DNA of 64,000 nt from Agarophyton chilense (GCA_030374765.1 JARGXX010000121.1:186001-250000); one strand, 5' to 3'. Shown: positions 32,375 to 42,832, counted from the first letter of the stretch. The notes: a model not told the origin generated them from the sequence alone. Translations and numbers: made by a program.

Positions 32375-32545
32375 TTCCCCTATTTAATGCCAACCGACCA
32401 TCTCGTTGCATCCTCGTTCACACATGCCAGTGCTATCGCACTTGACTAGGTTTGTCTCTCTCCCCGTTTTGACGAGTTATACTGCTCCCCTCTAATCCGG
32501 CTAATCGCAACAAGCCAGCGAGTTTTATCGGACGACGAAGGCATC

Positions 32546-34111
32546 ATGGATCCTACACAGAACCGATCACTTCAGTACCCTTCGTCATCCGGAACCCCGA
32601 CTCTTCTTTGCGTAGGTGGAATGCTTCGTGTTGCCGACGCTCCGGATCTGACCATCGCTGGGCCTCCCTCTCCGGCACCATCCTCTCGCCTCGGACATCA
32701 CCATGTTGATATCCCCTGGCGCACTCCGAGTACACCCTTCAGGGCCTTGGCATCACCTTTCACGGCCAACACCCCGTTTACCGCACCAACCACACCCTAC
32801 CCCTATTCCACGGCGACACCGATTCCGCTCCGACTGTTTCCAACCCAGACACCCTTAAATTCACAGCCGTGCAATTCGATACCATCGCATTCCAAGTCAA
32901 CAAATGATATTCACGGACCTAATCGTGTGAAAGCGTTACAGAAAGAATCCCAGTCGACTTCGCACAATTTGTTGACCCCGAAACAGGTGCGCGAGCTTCG
33001 CCGTCTTTGTCGAAAGACAGCAAACCGAGCAGAATTTGAAGATCGTCTCATTCAAATTCGCCAAGTCGCCTCTATCGCCGCAATGGCTTCTTCGTCACTT
33101 CATCTATTCGACCCAGAAAATCCTCAAAGCGGTCACGCGCTTCGCATCTGGGTTGAGACCCACCGTGCAGGTGGAGCTGATTGGCGTGATGAGCGCCCCT
33201 TATCCGATGCCGCCATAGGTGAACTTCGTCGTTGGGATCGTCGACTCAAAGCGTGGGCACGCTTACGTTTTGAGACGTTCAACTCGTGCGAATCAGTTCA
33301 TTTTGAGCAGAATACATGTGTGAACTCTGGTGCTACGGACACAATCTTACGACCAGTACGTTTGCAATTTGAGCAAATATCTGTTGGTACATCGCCGATC
33401 ACGCCGGTCAACCGAGTGAAAAATAAGGGAGTTGGAGAATTGGAAGGAACCAAAGCAGAAGTTAACTCCGTCAGACGTATGGTCTCGCCGACTACACCAG
33501 ATGAGGGAAATGGATTCTTTTTGCGTTCACCCCATGTGGATAACACCAGAAGTAAGCTAGGCATAAATAAGGTGGTTGGGAGTCTTCGAGGGACATATAA
33601 CCCAACAGAAGCTCTCTGTGTATCTCGACGTGAGTGGAGCAAAATATCTTCTCCTCCATTGAAGGACGGTGGTGAGCAAAGAAGGCCGCTTGACATGGTT
33701 AGCATTGACAAAGTTGGTGATCTTATCAATGTGACCGTCCCGACATTGAATGCAGAGGAACATCCATCGAGAAACGTACGAGGTGTGACTAAACTGAGCT
33801 CCCATGGGGCCACGACTCCTTCAAGTTGTTGTGAGGAGAATGTCCTCTGCGCCAAGGAGTTGAAGACATGGAGAAGTGTAGTATTAGATGCTACCCAGTC
33901 CAGCGATCGGGAAGGTGATGGAAGGGCAAACGCAAAATGGTTGTCTACCCACAACTTGTGCGGAAATAGCATCCGTGACCATGAACGTTCAGACTTACAG
34001 AGTATCACTCCTGCAGGTCGGACTGACCTAGACTGGGGTAGACTGAGGAGTGGCGATAATGCTTCCATATCCAGTTTGTACTCCCTCAGCGAAGGTAGCC
34101 CCCGTGATTGA
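32546..34111 (+). CDS. hypothetical protein, 521 codons, no recognised domain
   Basis: Single uninterrupted frame from ATG 32546 (context GGCATCATGG) to TGA 34109-34111. Residues 1-125 are rich in Pro, Ser and Thr with repeated short TP/SP motifs (TPSTPFRALASPFTANTPFT), likely disordered. Residues about 140-240 are helical and basic (TPKQVRELRRLCRKTANRAE, IGELRRWDRRLKAWARLRFE). The rest is Ser/Thr/Glu-rich and likely disordered. No signal peptide or membrane segment. An antisense frame of 256 codons overlaps it, but this strand has the better start and composition. Upstream, an AT-rich word TATTTAATG at 32380-32388 could serve as a TATA element. I do not recognise the family; a nuclear regulatory role would be a guess. 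Confidence 0.55.
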   Translation: MDPTQNRSLQYPSSSGTPTLLCVGGMLRVADAPDLTIAGPPSPAPSSRLGHHHVDIPWRTPSTPFRALASPFTANTPFTAPTTPYPYSTATPIPLRLFPTQTPLNSQPCNSIPSHSKSTNDIHGPNRVKALQKESQSTSHNLLTPKQVRELRRLCRKTANRAEFEDRLIQIRQVASIAAMASSSLHLFDPENPQSGHALRIWVETHRAGGADWRDERPLSDAAIGELRRWDRRLKAWARLRFETFNSCESVHFEQNTCVNSGATDTILRPVRLQFEQISVGTSPITPVNRVKNKGVGELEGTKAEVNSVRRMVSPTTPDEGNGFFLRSPHVDNTRSKLGINKVVGSLRGTYNPTEALCVSRREWSKISSPPLKDGGEQRRPLDMVSIDKVGDLINVTVPTLNAEEHPSRNVRGVTKLSSHGATTPSSCCEENVLCAKELKTWRSVVLDATQSSDREGDGRANAKWLSTHNLCGNSIRDHERSDLQSITPAGRTDLDWGRLRSGDNASISSLYSLSEGSPRD

Positions 34112-34203
34112 CCGACAACTATTTCACCTTCTAAGCTATTGCAGACAGTTCATTCTAGAAAAAGGGACTCCAGTAAATAATGATATGAAATTACCACTAT
34201 TCT

Positions 34204-34608
34204 ATGTACTCGTCTCGGTCTCGAGCTGAACATATAGAAACGTATACCGATTTGGAGACTGATATCCCTTGTATTTTTTTGAGCACCCACTACAATCATA
34301 CACCGTTCGCATTTGATACCACTGCCTATCTGAAAGAACTTGGAACTGCAGCCTTATTACTAAGTTGTCATTTCCGCAAGCGCGACGCCCGCATGCTCAA
34401 CAGTTTTATGATGCCGGTGCAAACACAAAGCACGGCAGGTAGCGAGACCAACCTCGGTCACTGTGAACCTTCGAAGACACAGCTTGCGCGATCACCTTTT
34501 TATTCGTATTCTGCTTATCTAGTTGAGAGAACAACAATCAAGAGGATATGTCATTCTACTTCAGTGTTCGTGGAGATTTGTAGCGACAAGGCCCAACACT
34601 TTCTCTAG
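34204..34608 (+). CDS. hypothetical 134-codon frame
   Basis: Open from ATG 34204 to TAG 34606. Contains ETYTDLETDIPCIFLSTHYN and HIETYTD but no known motif. It follows the 521-codon gene by 90 bp. Could be chance or a remnant. Confidence 0.2.
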   Translation: MYSSRSRAEHIETYTDLETDIPCIFLSTHYNHTPFAFDTTAYLKELGTAALLLSCHFRKRDARMLNSFMMPVQTQSTAGSETNLGHCEPSKTQLARSPFYSYSAYLVERTTIKRICHSTSVFVEICSDKAQHFL

Positions 34609-35256
34609 TTTTCACTGCCGATCTCTCTTTCAAGGCTGAAAACCACACTTATTGACGCTTCGTCCCGCCTGGATGAAGACAGAAGTATCAAGGTTGGGTA
34701 CAAATCGCGGGAGGCTCGCCGAAAGGGGATGTTTGCGAGTACGAAGGACATGATGTATCTACGGGCACCCCGTGGCAACGGCGTCCGGCCTTGTCAGAGA
34801 ACTGGCTCTCCTTCAAGACCGGGAAGGAAATTTAATCTATGGCTTTTATCATTCGTTTGTTTTTTTTCATACAGAACCAAATAAAGCTCTCTTCTGAAGC
34901 CATGCTCCAAGTTGGAACATGGCTTCAGCTGGGCACGCGCAGTGGATTGGAATTTCCAGTGCCCTGTGCCTGTGCCTTTTGCACACCTGGACAGATTCTG
35001 CTGGAGATCAGCTTGAAGCAAACGTCGCACCTCTTTGATACAGAAGCTTGAACGGGCAAATTACGTTGCATCTTGAAATTTGCGGAAGCTCTACGCATAG
35101 TGTCGGTATGGGAACAACTAAATGAATGACACATTGAGCAATATCTGCGTGCACGCACCGGGATTTGGATACGCATGCAATATTTTCATTACGTAGATTC
35201 GAAACAGGATAGTTGTCAATCAGTATGCTTACAGAACATGCTTTGTCTTGTTCACA
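34609..35256. other. no gene recognised
   Basis: Short mutually overlapping frames only. It is the downstream side of the C2H2 gene on the other strand. Confidence 0.35.
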
Positions 35257-35832
35257 CTAACCATGGAAGCCAACTTCAGGAATGACCACGAAATCCGCAC
35301 CTATGAAGGAATCAAGAATTGCCTCTGAGGGTTTAGAAGTCGGAAGAGTGAAATGTTCGACTGGAACGTGTAGTATTGGATTTGCGGTGGTAGAGTGAAT
35401 GTTGATGGATGTACCACCGGCTGCAGCACCCAAATGAGCGGTAGATCTTGGGGATCCTGGCAAAACCGGCGATGCTGGAAATGCGGGGCCAACCACATTG
35501 CAAAAATTGTGCGCCATATTGCGAGGCGGGGGGACAAACTCTTGTCGGCGTTTGTGCGTTTTGTAGTGGTGAGCCATACTAGAACGCCACTTGAAGCGCT
35601 TTGAGCATCTCATGCAGAGGTAGGGCCGTTCTCCAGTGTGCACCCGTAAGTGCACTTTCAAATTATAGCGCCGAAGAAAACTCTTGCCACACCCATGAGC
35701 ATAGCATCGAAAACGAGAAGGACTGTCAGGTCCTTGGTCTGGAGCTGCTGCGGCCATCCGAGCAGCTTCCAACGCAGCGGCCTTTTCCGCAGGAATGTGG
35801 GGGGAGTTTGTGGCAACCTCCATTGCCCCCAT
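35257..35832 (-). CDS. C2H2 zinc-finger protein, 191 residues
   Basis: ATG at 35832 ([20 protein letters not shown]); a TGA lies upstream in frame at 35878-35880, so the start is within this window of 15 codons. Two adjacent Kruppel-type fingers: residues about 41-66 ([20 protein letters not shown], then RVH) and 71-94 ([19 protein letters not shown]), joined by the usual TGERPY linker and followed by a basic KTHKRRQ. Both have the full Cys2-His2 set. The N terminus is Ala-rich; the C-terminal half is Pro/Ser/Ala-rich and without a motif. Likely a nuclear DNA-binding regulator; target unknown. A TATA word lies about 70 bp upstream. Intact and without introns. Confidence 0.75.
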   Translation of the reverse strand: MGAMEVATNSPHIPAEKAAALEAARMAAAAPDQGPDSPSRFRCYAHGCGKSFLRRYNLKVHLRVHTGERPYLCMRCSKRFKWRSSMAHHYKTHKRRQEFVPPPRNMAHNFCNVVGPAFPASPVLPGSPRSTAHLGAAAGGTSINIHSTTANPILHVPVEHFTLPTSKPSEAILDSFIGADFVVIPEVGFHG

Positions 35833-35900
35833 GAGACTGATCAATGATTCCTGAACGACAAACAGAGCGAGAGTTATTCACTTCACCTCTTCCATCGAGC

Positions 35901-35906
35901 TTTATA
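35901..35906 (-). promoter_or_regulatory. TATA-like element before the C2H2 gene
   Basis: On the minus strand CTATAAAGC, 69 bases upstream of the ATG at 35832. Position and orientation fit a core promoter; no other element was identified. Confidence 0.4.
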
Positions 35907-37613
35907 GGTCTGTCCCAGAACAATGGCGTTACCGACAGTGACTTAATATGAAAGGGAAAGCTTGAATTGGTGACTTCCCTATCGTTTTGCTTCCCAATAA
36001 CTAATAACTACGCGGCCAACGGTCGTTCAAGATAAGCAGTGTTTATAAAAAATGAGTTCCGTTTAAAGATGGAAGGGTCCCCCTCAATCATTTTATCATT
36101 GCTGGAACTCAAGGGCTTTCTCTACATGAAAGTCGACGATGATGGTCATGTTGAAAGGAGAGCAGAACATGAGACATACAAATCGCCCGTGACTACCAAA
36201 AATTTGAGAGTTTGAGTCACGCACACAGCCATGTACCCTTCGTGCCCGCCGCATATCCTCTACTGATATGTTTATGGCACCTTTGCTATTGCTGAACCAC
36301 GCATTGAACGTGTATCTTTATCCGTTTTGGTGAACTCGAGTGAAACTTACGAAGGATCTATTTTCTAGTCAACTGCAAAATCCTTGTGTCCTTGGAAACA
36401 CCAGCCAAGGAGGCATGGATGCGTTCAGAGTGACTGTTGTGGTAATTCGGCTCCATGTGAGCGTATACTTAAATCATGTTAATATAATGTTGTTGTGTTG
36501 TAAAATATATCGATAAATTGGCAGAAGCGAAAAGAAAGGACATATGATGGCACCGTACGTCATATTTCGCGTAGATGAAGACTCAACCTTTCTCAGCATT
36601 GCATACACCCTCACAACCCTTCTGGTCACCGTCCCCGACCCCAGGAATGTGTCACGGTTGCAGTTTGGGACCATCGAAACAAAGTTCAAGTCATGCGTCC
36701 TTTCCTGATGGGGTCCCCCCCCTTCTTGTAAGCGATTGTATTGTTCTCCCGTCTGAGAATGGTCGCCGGCCTTCGGATTACAAACAGAAGTTTTCTGTCG
36801 CACATGTCGTAAATTTTTATCTTGGGCGTGGGATACAACCAGTAAGAATTCATAGTTGAAAAGTTTAGAGTATACAGCTGATCTTTATTATAGGCGTACG
36901 AATTCATGTATTAATCCTCTCTTCGGTCAAAGTCAAAAACAATTCCACAGGATTCGGCACGGACCAAACTAGATTGAATGAGATTTCTGTCATAAAGCTG
37001 AAGGCGTGTTTATCGGGAGTAATATTTCACTTCGAACTGGACCGAAGCGATTCCTACAAGTCTCACGGTGTGTAATCTTACTGGCACGTCAATAATAGAA
37101 CATACGCATTCGTACCCAACCCTTCGTAATAATTTCAAAGTGAAACCATAAATATAGGAAGGTAACCTACGGGCGAAAACATAAACCCCCAGCTCTGATA
37201 TCACTTTCCAGCTGTAAGAGCAAACTACAAAGAGGCTTTCATATGCGTAACCCCAGCTGCGAATTTTAACTTGGATATGAATCAAAACTTCACGAATGGG
37301 GTTTTTGGGCATGTGATAACAACGGATACTATCATAAGGGGGTGTTCTTTGGGGTGTTCCTCTCCGGTTTTTTCTCTCGATTGCAGTACAAGAGCTGAGA
37401 GAGCATACCATTCTGATTGAGACGGAAGTGAGTGCAACCGCCGACTCCCCAAAGCGGACCCCACAACAGTCTCTGCTTTACTTTGCTGCGCAAACTGCGA
37501 ACAGCGCTGCAGTTGTAGAGATGTATGAAACTAATGACATAATTAAATTACTAATTGCAATTGAACAAGAACAATAAATAAATAAAGTTTAATTTATTTT
37601 ACTTCACTGGCTA
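35907..37613. other. no supported gene
   Basis: The longest frame is minus 37010-37411 (133 codons: ESLFVVCSYSWKVISELGVY, FTLKLLRRVGYECVCSIID); it has protein-like hydrophobic runs but no motif and no clear upstream signal. The rest is featureless, ending at the TA target site of the MITE. Confidence 0.3.
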
Positions 37614-38116
37614 GTGTCTACACGCCCGGAGGATTGGCCTCACCTGAGGCCAGCTTGGCCTCACATGAGGCCAAAATTTCCCTTAAAGAGCACCTGAAAA
37701 TCATTCAAGATATGAGTTTTCAAATTTAGAGCAGAAAGCAAGAAAACAAAAATAAAAACCACACATCTTTATCGTTGAGGAAAAGCCTCGGGAATCGAGT
37801 CAAACACAGCTTAAATAATCTTCTTTAAAACGATGTACTTTTGGTGTGGAAAACGTCATTAGTCGCAAACAAAATAACAACCAAATATTTTTGGCCTCAA
37901 AATATCCAAAAAACACATATTGAAAAAAAATACTTCTTTCAATCATCTAGTAATGCATACTTCAATTCTTAAAGCCATCAAAGAAAGATTGTTTAGTAAT
38001 ATGATACATTAATGCGGAGCTAGTAGATTGCATTTATTGCTTTATTACAAATAAATAAAAAATGGCTTCATGTGAAGCCAGTTGACTTCATTTGAGTCCA
38101 TCGGTCGTATAGACAC
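37614..38116. mobile_element. MITE, copy A (503 bp, TA-flanked)
   Basis: Flanked by TA (37612-37613 and 38117-38118). Ends are inverted: left GTGTCTACACGCCCGGAGGA, right read inward GTGTCTATACGACCGATGG. Just inside, the left end has two GGCCTCA..TGAGGCC palindromes and the right end the matching, more diverged pair (GGCTTCACATGAAGCC). The interior is AT-rich and has no open frame. A second copy is at 60482-60974 in the same orientation, similar over its whole length. A non-autonomous DNA transposon using TA targets fits; the parent element is not in the window. Confidence 0.8.
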
Positions 38117-38540
38117 TATGGGAGGCACGATTAGACAGATTTTTTATTACAGCGGTTGGCGCTGGCTCCAGAAGAAAAAGCGATCACAACGGATCAGCAG
38201 GAACTCTTTAATAAAGAGTTCCAAAAAATTCACTGCTCTGTAACGAAAGATGTTACTGTTCTGCATTCTCATGTGCATGATAATGAAAATTTCAATGCAT
38301 TATAACAATTAATTGGTTACATAGTAAGGTACGAAATAACAACTTACAACAATTCCTCTCCTGCTATTCTTAAGCGATTTTGATTCAACGTTATGAGAAG
38401 AGTTAGAAAAAAGATGAATGCGTTCAACGAAATGAAATGCGCCGACGTTTTATATTCGGAATGAATTTAATAACCATTCTGTCATCATTTTCCAACCAAA
38501 GAATCAATAAAATATTTAACGACATCCGTTTACCTAATTT
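38117..38540. other. short spacer with a perfect palindromic hairpin
   Basis: No open frame. At 38200-38222 GGAACTCTTT and AAAGAGTTCC flank AAT. Ends at the TGTCG start of the element 1 LTR. Confidence 0.5.
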
Positions 38541-38933
38541 TGTCGTAAAGTGGTAGAAAGGCTGACCTTTGAGGTTGTCAATATACTACACTGACCCTGT
38601 AGGGGATGGATGCGAGGGATCATCGGCCATGCAGCTCCGGGCGAGCTACCATCTAGGTGTTGTCAGCCACGTGTAGTGTTGAAATGTACCTTCTGGTTGA
38701 GTAATTGTTAGTACTTGTAATTGTAATTATATCTATTTTAGTACAGTAGCGGAGTGGCCACCTGGCACTGTAGCCAGTGCTGGCCAGGTCTCTGACACTA
38801 GGTCAGAGACCGTGCCTTGCTGGCACCTCCCGGGTGATCTGGAGAGTGCAGTCCACTGCATATAGGGAACTGCACCTCCCCCATCCTAATCTGATAAAGA
38901 CAGGCATCACTTGGGTCACGACTAAACCTTTTT

Positions 38934-39649
38934 GTAGTATCCGCTCTAACGGAGAGAGCAGACACCTGCGACAGTGTTCGGACTGCCGATGGGTCGCTTG
39001 TGGCGAAGGAAAAGGGGTGGTAGAGCTACAACACCAGCGAGCTGGAAGTGGGGTGTAAGGCCACTACTCGCCAGCGAGGGTGAACAGTGCAACTGTAAAA
39101 CGTTAATGGAACGTAGGTACGAGACGGCTCGTGAAGTGGTTGGGGGCTGACTATCTATTATAGCTCGTCCGTATCTCCGGTTAAGGAATCCTAAGCGAGG
39201 AACAGAATAGTCAGGATTCCCATGTTGTCTCCTTTACTTGCAGTCGGCGCTCACCTCTGGTACACTATATACTGTGTACCAGGGTGAGTGCCAAAATAAA
39301 TATATAAATAATACCCAGTGGTCAGCCGCTTAGCCAAACCACTGTATGGGTATGGTCCCTAATGGACGTCTAGCTACAAAGGGTAGTAAAGCCCTCCACG
39401 TGGATCGCCACTACATGCGCCGTTGCCTATATGGCATTCCCCTAGGAAGGGTCGCAACTATGCGCGCGCCGTGGTAAGCCACTCGACCCATGACGCCACG
39501 TGTTCCACTAAGACATTCTGCCTCTAGGCATCCTATGCGGGATGCCGTTTCATATCACAATGCTGATGATATCTCTCACTCATGAGTTCCAACCGCGACT
39601 TCGCGAAAAACCAGCCTATCGGATTCCCCGACGTAGTAGAATACTACTC
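38934..39649. mobile_element. 716-bp hairpin-rich insert within the LTR, TTTT duplication
   Basis: Absent from the other LTR copy, where the sequence reads CCTTTTGGTTCATCG without a break. Here TTTT stands on both sides (38930-38933, 39650-39653). The ends are weakly inverted: GTAGTATCC at the left and GAATACTACTC at the right. Inside are at least four stems: 39185-39220 (GGAATCCT/AGGATTCC), 39250-39288 (CTCACC-CTGGTACAC and complement, 15 pairs with one bulge), 39311-39353 (ATACCC-AGTGGT/ACCACT-GGGTAT) and 39527-39545 (GGCATCC/GGATGCC). No coding frame. Kind of element unknown. Confidence 0.6.
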
Positions 39650-39811
39650 TTTTGGTTCATCGTTTCTCAACTACCACACAGGCTTTCCCGCGCGTCGACG
39701 CCTACCATCGTTCACCTACACGGTATAGGCTAGTAGCCCCGCCGTTTGCCCCTGCGGGTTTTCACGGTGCCCTGTTACCATCGAGGTTTACTACGTCTAC
39801 CTTCAAAGCTT

Positions 39812-39852
39812 GAGCGTCACCACGCTCCCTACGGTTGAGCGTCACTACGCTC
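39812..39852. repeat. two 25-bp hairpin units near the 3' end of the element 1 LTR
   Basis: GAGCGTCACCACGCTC at 39812-39827 and GAGCGTCACTACGCTC at 39837-39852. The corresponding LTR at 61535-62193 has three units. Confidence 0.75.
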
Positions 39853-39897
39853 CCGAGACAAGACAGTAGATACCCCAGAGGTGATTGTACGACATTT

Positions 39898-39915
39898 TGG
39901 TCTCCGGACTTAGAA
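39898..39915 (+). other. primer binding site, element 1
   Basis: TGGTCTCCGGACTTAGAA, three bases after the LTR end; TGG pairs with the CCA end of a tRNA. Shares 15 of 18 positions with the site of element 2 (44065-44082). The tRNA was not identified. Confidence 0.5.
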
Positions 39916-40041
39916 AGTATTTTTAGGTTTTGTCGTACCTTTACGGTTCACACGAGATTCCGAGAAGGATTGGACGTTTGTACACCTATTTGGTTTCAGG
40001 AAATCCCGCAAAGCAATACAGGATACCACTATTCGTCATAA

Positions 40042-42255
40042 ATGGAACGACCTAAAAGGAATACGCGTGGTGCGAGCGCCCCGCCAAGCCATAAAGGTCC
40101 TAAAGAAGCCCTATCGGCTCAACTGATTCTGGAAAACCCCGAGGAGCTGCTCCGGCACCCTCCCGACAAAACCGTAAATGTACATGGTCCGCCGCCTATG
40201 GCAACGGAACCTCAGAGGGAATTACCAATTGAGGTTGCAGCGAAGGAGCTATGGCCTCAGCTCGAAGAGCGAGCGAAAGCGCTCGTCACCCTCGCGGTCA
40301 AAGATGAATTAACCTTAAAGGAGAAGTCGGACACCCGGATGGTTCCGCCCTCAATGGACGTCGATGCATTTACCCGTATCGGGGTGGACCGAGCAGCTCA
40401 AGAGCTATCGGAAAGGATACCTGAAATGGTGAAACAGTATCTCTTTACAGATGCTAGGGAGCATGCCTACCGCGCTGTGCATGACCTTTGGGTTTCCGAG
40501 GGATTCGCAGAATCCCGACCTACACATGTGAACATCGCAAAGCGCATACCACAAGGGTTCCAAATGGGTGATTCCACCCATTCCAAACACTTACCTACTG
40601 ATAGTGAGTACCTACAAGGTCCAAGGCAGAGTCAAGAGGTCCCGGGGAAGGTAGATCCTCAAGAGATTTACCTGCCACCAATTACAGGTCTCGTTCAAAA
40701 GGATACCCATGGAGGTGGTCCCATGGATGATTCGTCTGACTCGTTGGATGAGCAACGAAGAAACCGAAAAGGGAAGAAGCGGAGGACGAAGAGAGGAAAG
40801 AATAGAGAGGATGATTCATACCCCAACTTGTCAGACTCCAGTTCCGATACGAGTTCATCATCGGATGATGACCGTAAAGGTAAGAAGAAGAAGAAACCGA
40901 ACAGGTCGACGAAGAAGTCGTCGAAAAAGACCCGAAAGGGTAAAAAGCGATACAATGAGTCGCTCGACTCTGAGTCGGACACCGAAATGGACCTGGAGGT
41001 GCACCAACCGTTGAACGATATGTTCACCAAAGCGGTTGATTACAGGACATATCGGTTGATCAACAAGTCTTCTGAATACACCCAAGAGGTCGCTCAGAAG
41101 ATTACTAAGCACAACAAGAAGCTCAGCTTCCAAATGTGTGACACAACCTTCACAGGTACGGACCCTATTGCGGTGATTGAGTTTCTACAGAAGTTCAAGA
41201 TTGCATTTGACCAAAATGGTTTTTCCGAGGGCGCTGCTATGTGGCTATTTCAGTTTTACCTGAAAGGAAAAGCAAACTACTTGCGTCATGGTAGGCTCCG
41301 CGGCAGTACCTTAGCAATGAATGAGGATGGCACGGAGATGTTGGAGTCATATCCAGAGGTGGTCAATTTCCTTTTTGGAAACATACGCCACCGATGAGGT
41401 TATCCAAGAGGCTAACACTCGGAAGTCCTCGCTTACCATCAAATGTCTGGGCAAACCGAATGGGAGTTTTCGCTCGCGCTTTGGAATCTGGCAACCTGTT
41501 GTGGTAATGTGTTCACTTCCTCTAGGTTAAAGTCGCTATTTGCCGACAATGTCGACAAAGCGATCCGTTCCCAGATACGCAATTACCTGGCCATTAACCG
41601 AAAGGTAGAATACAATGGGCTGGCTCGATACTCCCAGGGCCTTGGAGATACCCTTCGGTTGGGAAAGAGACAAGCCGTGCCTCCAACCTCGAAGGGTAAA
41701 CCGAAAAGATCGGTTTTGGAAATTGAAGATACCACAACCTCAGAGGGTAGCTAGCACCTCAAAGTACCCAAAGAGACCGCTATCCACTTGGTAGCGACCC
41801 AGGGGCGGTTCTCGAAACCTTCGACGGTAGGAAATTGGTCGTCAACGCGTACACTGCACTCGAGACAATCGCCGCCAAGTGCGGTGAGCTCGCATAGGAT
41901 GCAGGGAGCGAGCTCCCATAACTCGCCACCCACATCCTATGCCACTGCTCCTACCAATCGGGTTTCGAGGCCCCCCTCCATGGTAACGCGAGACCCCGGA
42001 ACTGGAGGCCTCGTTTGCTGGTTCTGTCTCGCGACATACCATTTGGCAAACAATTGCGCTAACTTACCTCCAGGGATGAGAGACCAGTTGATTCAGGCGG
42101 ACCTGACGCTCATGTCGCCACTGCCTCGATCGCCGATCTGCCGACTGTCTCCGCCGCCCCAATTCCACCTCAAGTCCGAACAAGCGCAATGGGGGGCGAG
42201 GATCAGGGCTTGGGCGCAGTCGACGACGTCAGGTCCTCGCCAACGGACGTGGTAG
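40042..42255 (+). pseudogene. Gag of element 1 with CCHC zinc knuckle
   Basis: ATG at 40042; 451 codons are open to 41395. An N-terminal part is followed by an acidic/basic linker (GKKRRTKRGKNREDD, DSSSDTSSSSDDDRKGKKK) and a capsid-like part (MFTKAVDYRTYRLINKSSEY, IEFLQKFKIAFDQNGFSEGA). A pair of compensating shifts around 41390-41440 leads through YATDEVIQEANTR and back; the original phase then continues (SLALWNLATCCGNVFTSSRL) with one TAG at 41752-41754. The zinc knuckle CWFCLATYHLANNC (C-x2-C-x4-H-x4-C) is at 42016-42057 and would bind the element's RNA. A further shift follows near 42110. Typical Ty3/gypsy-like Gag; inactive. Confidence 0.75.
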
Positions 42256-42328
42256 ACGTGGCAGATCTCGGGGACGGCCTACGGGCGGTCGTGGCGCAAC
42301 GTTCTCGGAGGGGGAGGTAAACTGCTTA

Positions 42329-42832
42329 TTGGAAGCTATAGAGGAAACTCTACCGACTTGTCAGAAAGGAGTGAGATCCGCTCGCTCGCACACATGCGAA
42401 GCTATTTTCACAAACGCCGCCAAGCAGCGCAGTTCTCCATCTTCCGCTCCACTTGTCGGCCCAAGACAGAACCTAGTGACTCGCAGAATGAATCGCCGCC
42501 GTCTTGAGAAAGAAGAAGGAGATCTCATGGATCATTTAAAAGGCTCCCTCCTTCAGGACCGCGAGCGTCGCGAGGAGGAGAGGGAGAAAAGAGAGCAGGA
42601 AAGGACGGAGGATCGGGAAAGAAGGGAAGAGGAGAGGGTGGAGAGAGAAGCTAGAAGAAAGGAAAGGGAGGAGATTAGAAGAGAGGAGAAAGAGATGCGC
42701 CATCAAACGATAGGAGCAGAGAAAAGAAGGCTGGAGGAGGACCGTACGCAGCGTATGCAGTACATGAACATGATGATGCTCATGAATTCTAGAGGTTCGG
42801 GGGGACTGGGGCCATCATCACAAAAGCCCTAA
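42329..42832 (+). CDS. SANT/Myb-like plus coiled-coil frame between gag and pol
   Basis: The phase is open well upstream of 42329 (Gly/Arg-rich: GRGRRGRSRGRPTGGRG). Then FSEGEVNCLLEAIEETLPTC resembles the first helix of SANT/Myb-like domains found in transposon and plant-type regulatory proteins. 42500-42720 is a highly charged helix of Glu/Arg repeats (REEEREKREQERTEDRERRE), followed by MQYMNMMMLMNS and a TAA at 42830. The phase differs from gag (before) and from the pol-like text (after, which begins at the same spot). It may be a captured gene fragment or an extra ORF of the element. No start codon is certain. Confidence 0.45.
   Translation: MEAIEETLPTCQKGVRSARSHTCEAIFTNAAKQRSSPSSAPLVGPRQNLVTRRMNRRRLEKEEGDLMDHLKGSLLQDRERREEEREKREQERTEDRERREEERVEREARRKEREEIRREEKEMRHQTIGAEKRRLEEDRTQRMQYMNMMMLMNSRGSGGLGPSSQKP

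Larger units (their letters stand above)
38541..39894 (+). repeat. 5' LTR of element 1, carrying a 716-bp insert
   Basis: Begins TGTCG and ends CGACA, the short inverted ends of an LTR. Nearly the whole sequence, apart from the insert at 38934-39649, is present again inverted at 61535-62193. Without the insert the LTR is 638 bp. It contains a perfect hairpin GGTCTCTGAC/GTCAGAGACC at 38787-38811 and, near the 3' end, two copies of a GAGCGT..ACGCTC hairpin unit (39812-39852). A primer-binding-like site follows three bases after the end. Confidence 0.8.

Noticed and set aside
33298..34068. 256-codon antisense frame over the 521-codon gene
   Set aside because: Shadow of the plus-strand gene; no better start or motif.
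38777..39058. 93-codon frame in the LTR, with a similar minus frame at 61592-61957
   Set aside because: They are the same LTR sequence in two copies; the frames are by-products of the repeat and have no protein features.
40709..41014. Lys/Arg-rich frame inside gag of element 1 and its acidic antisense partner
   Set aside because: Shadows of the charged linker of Gag.
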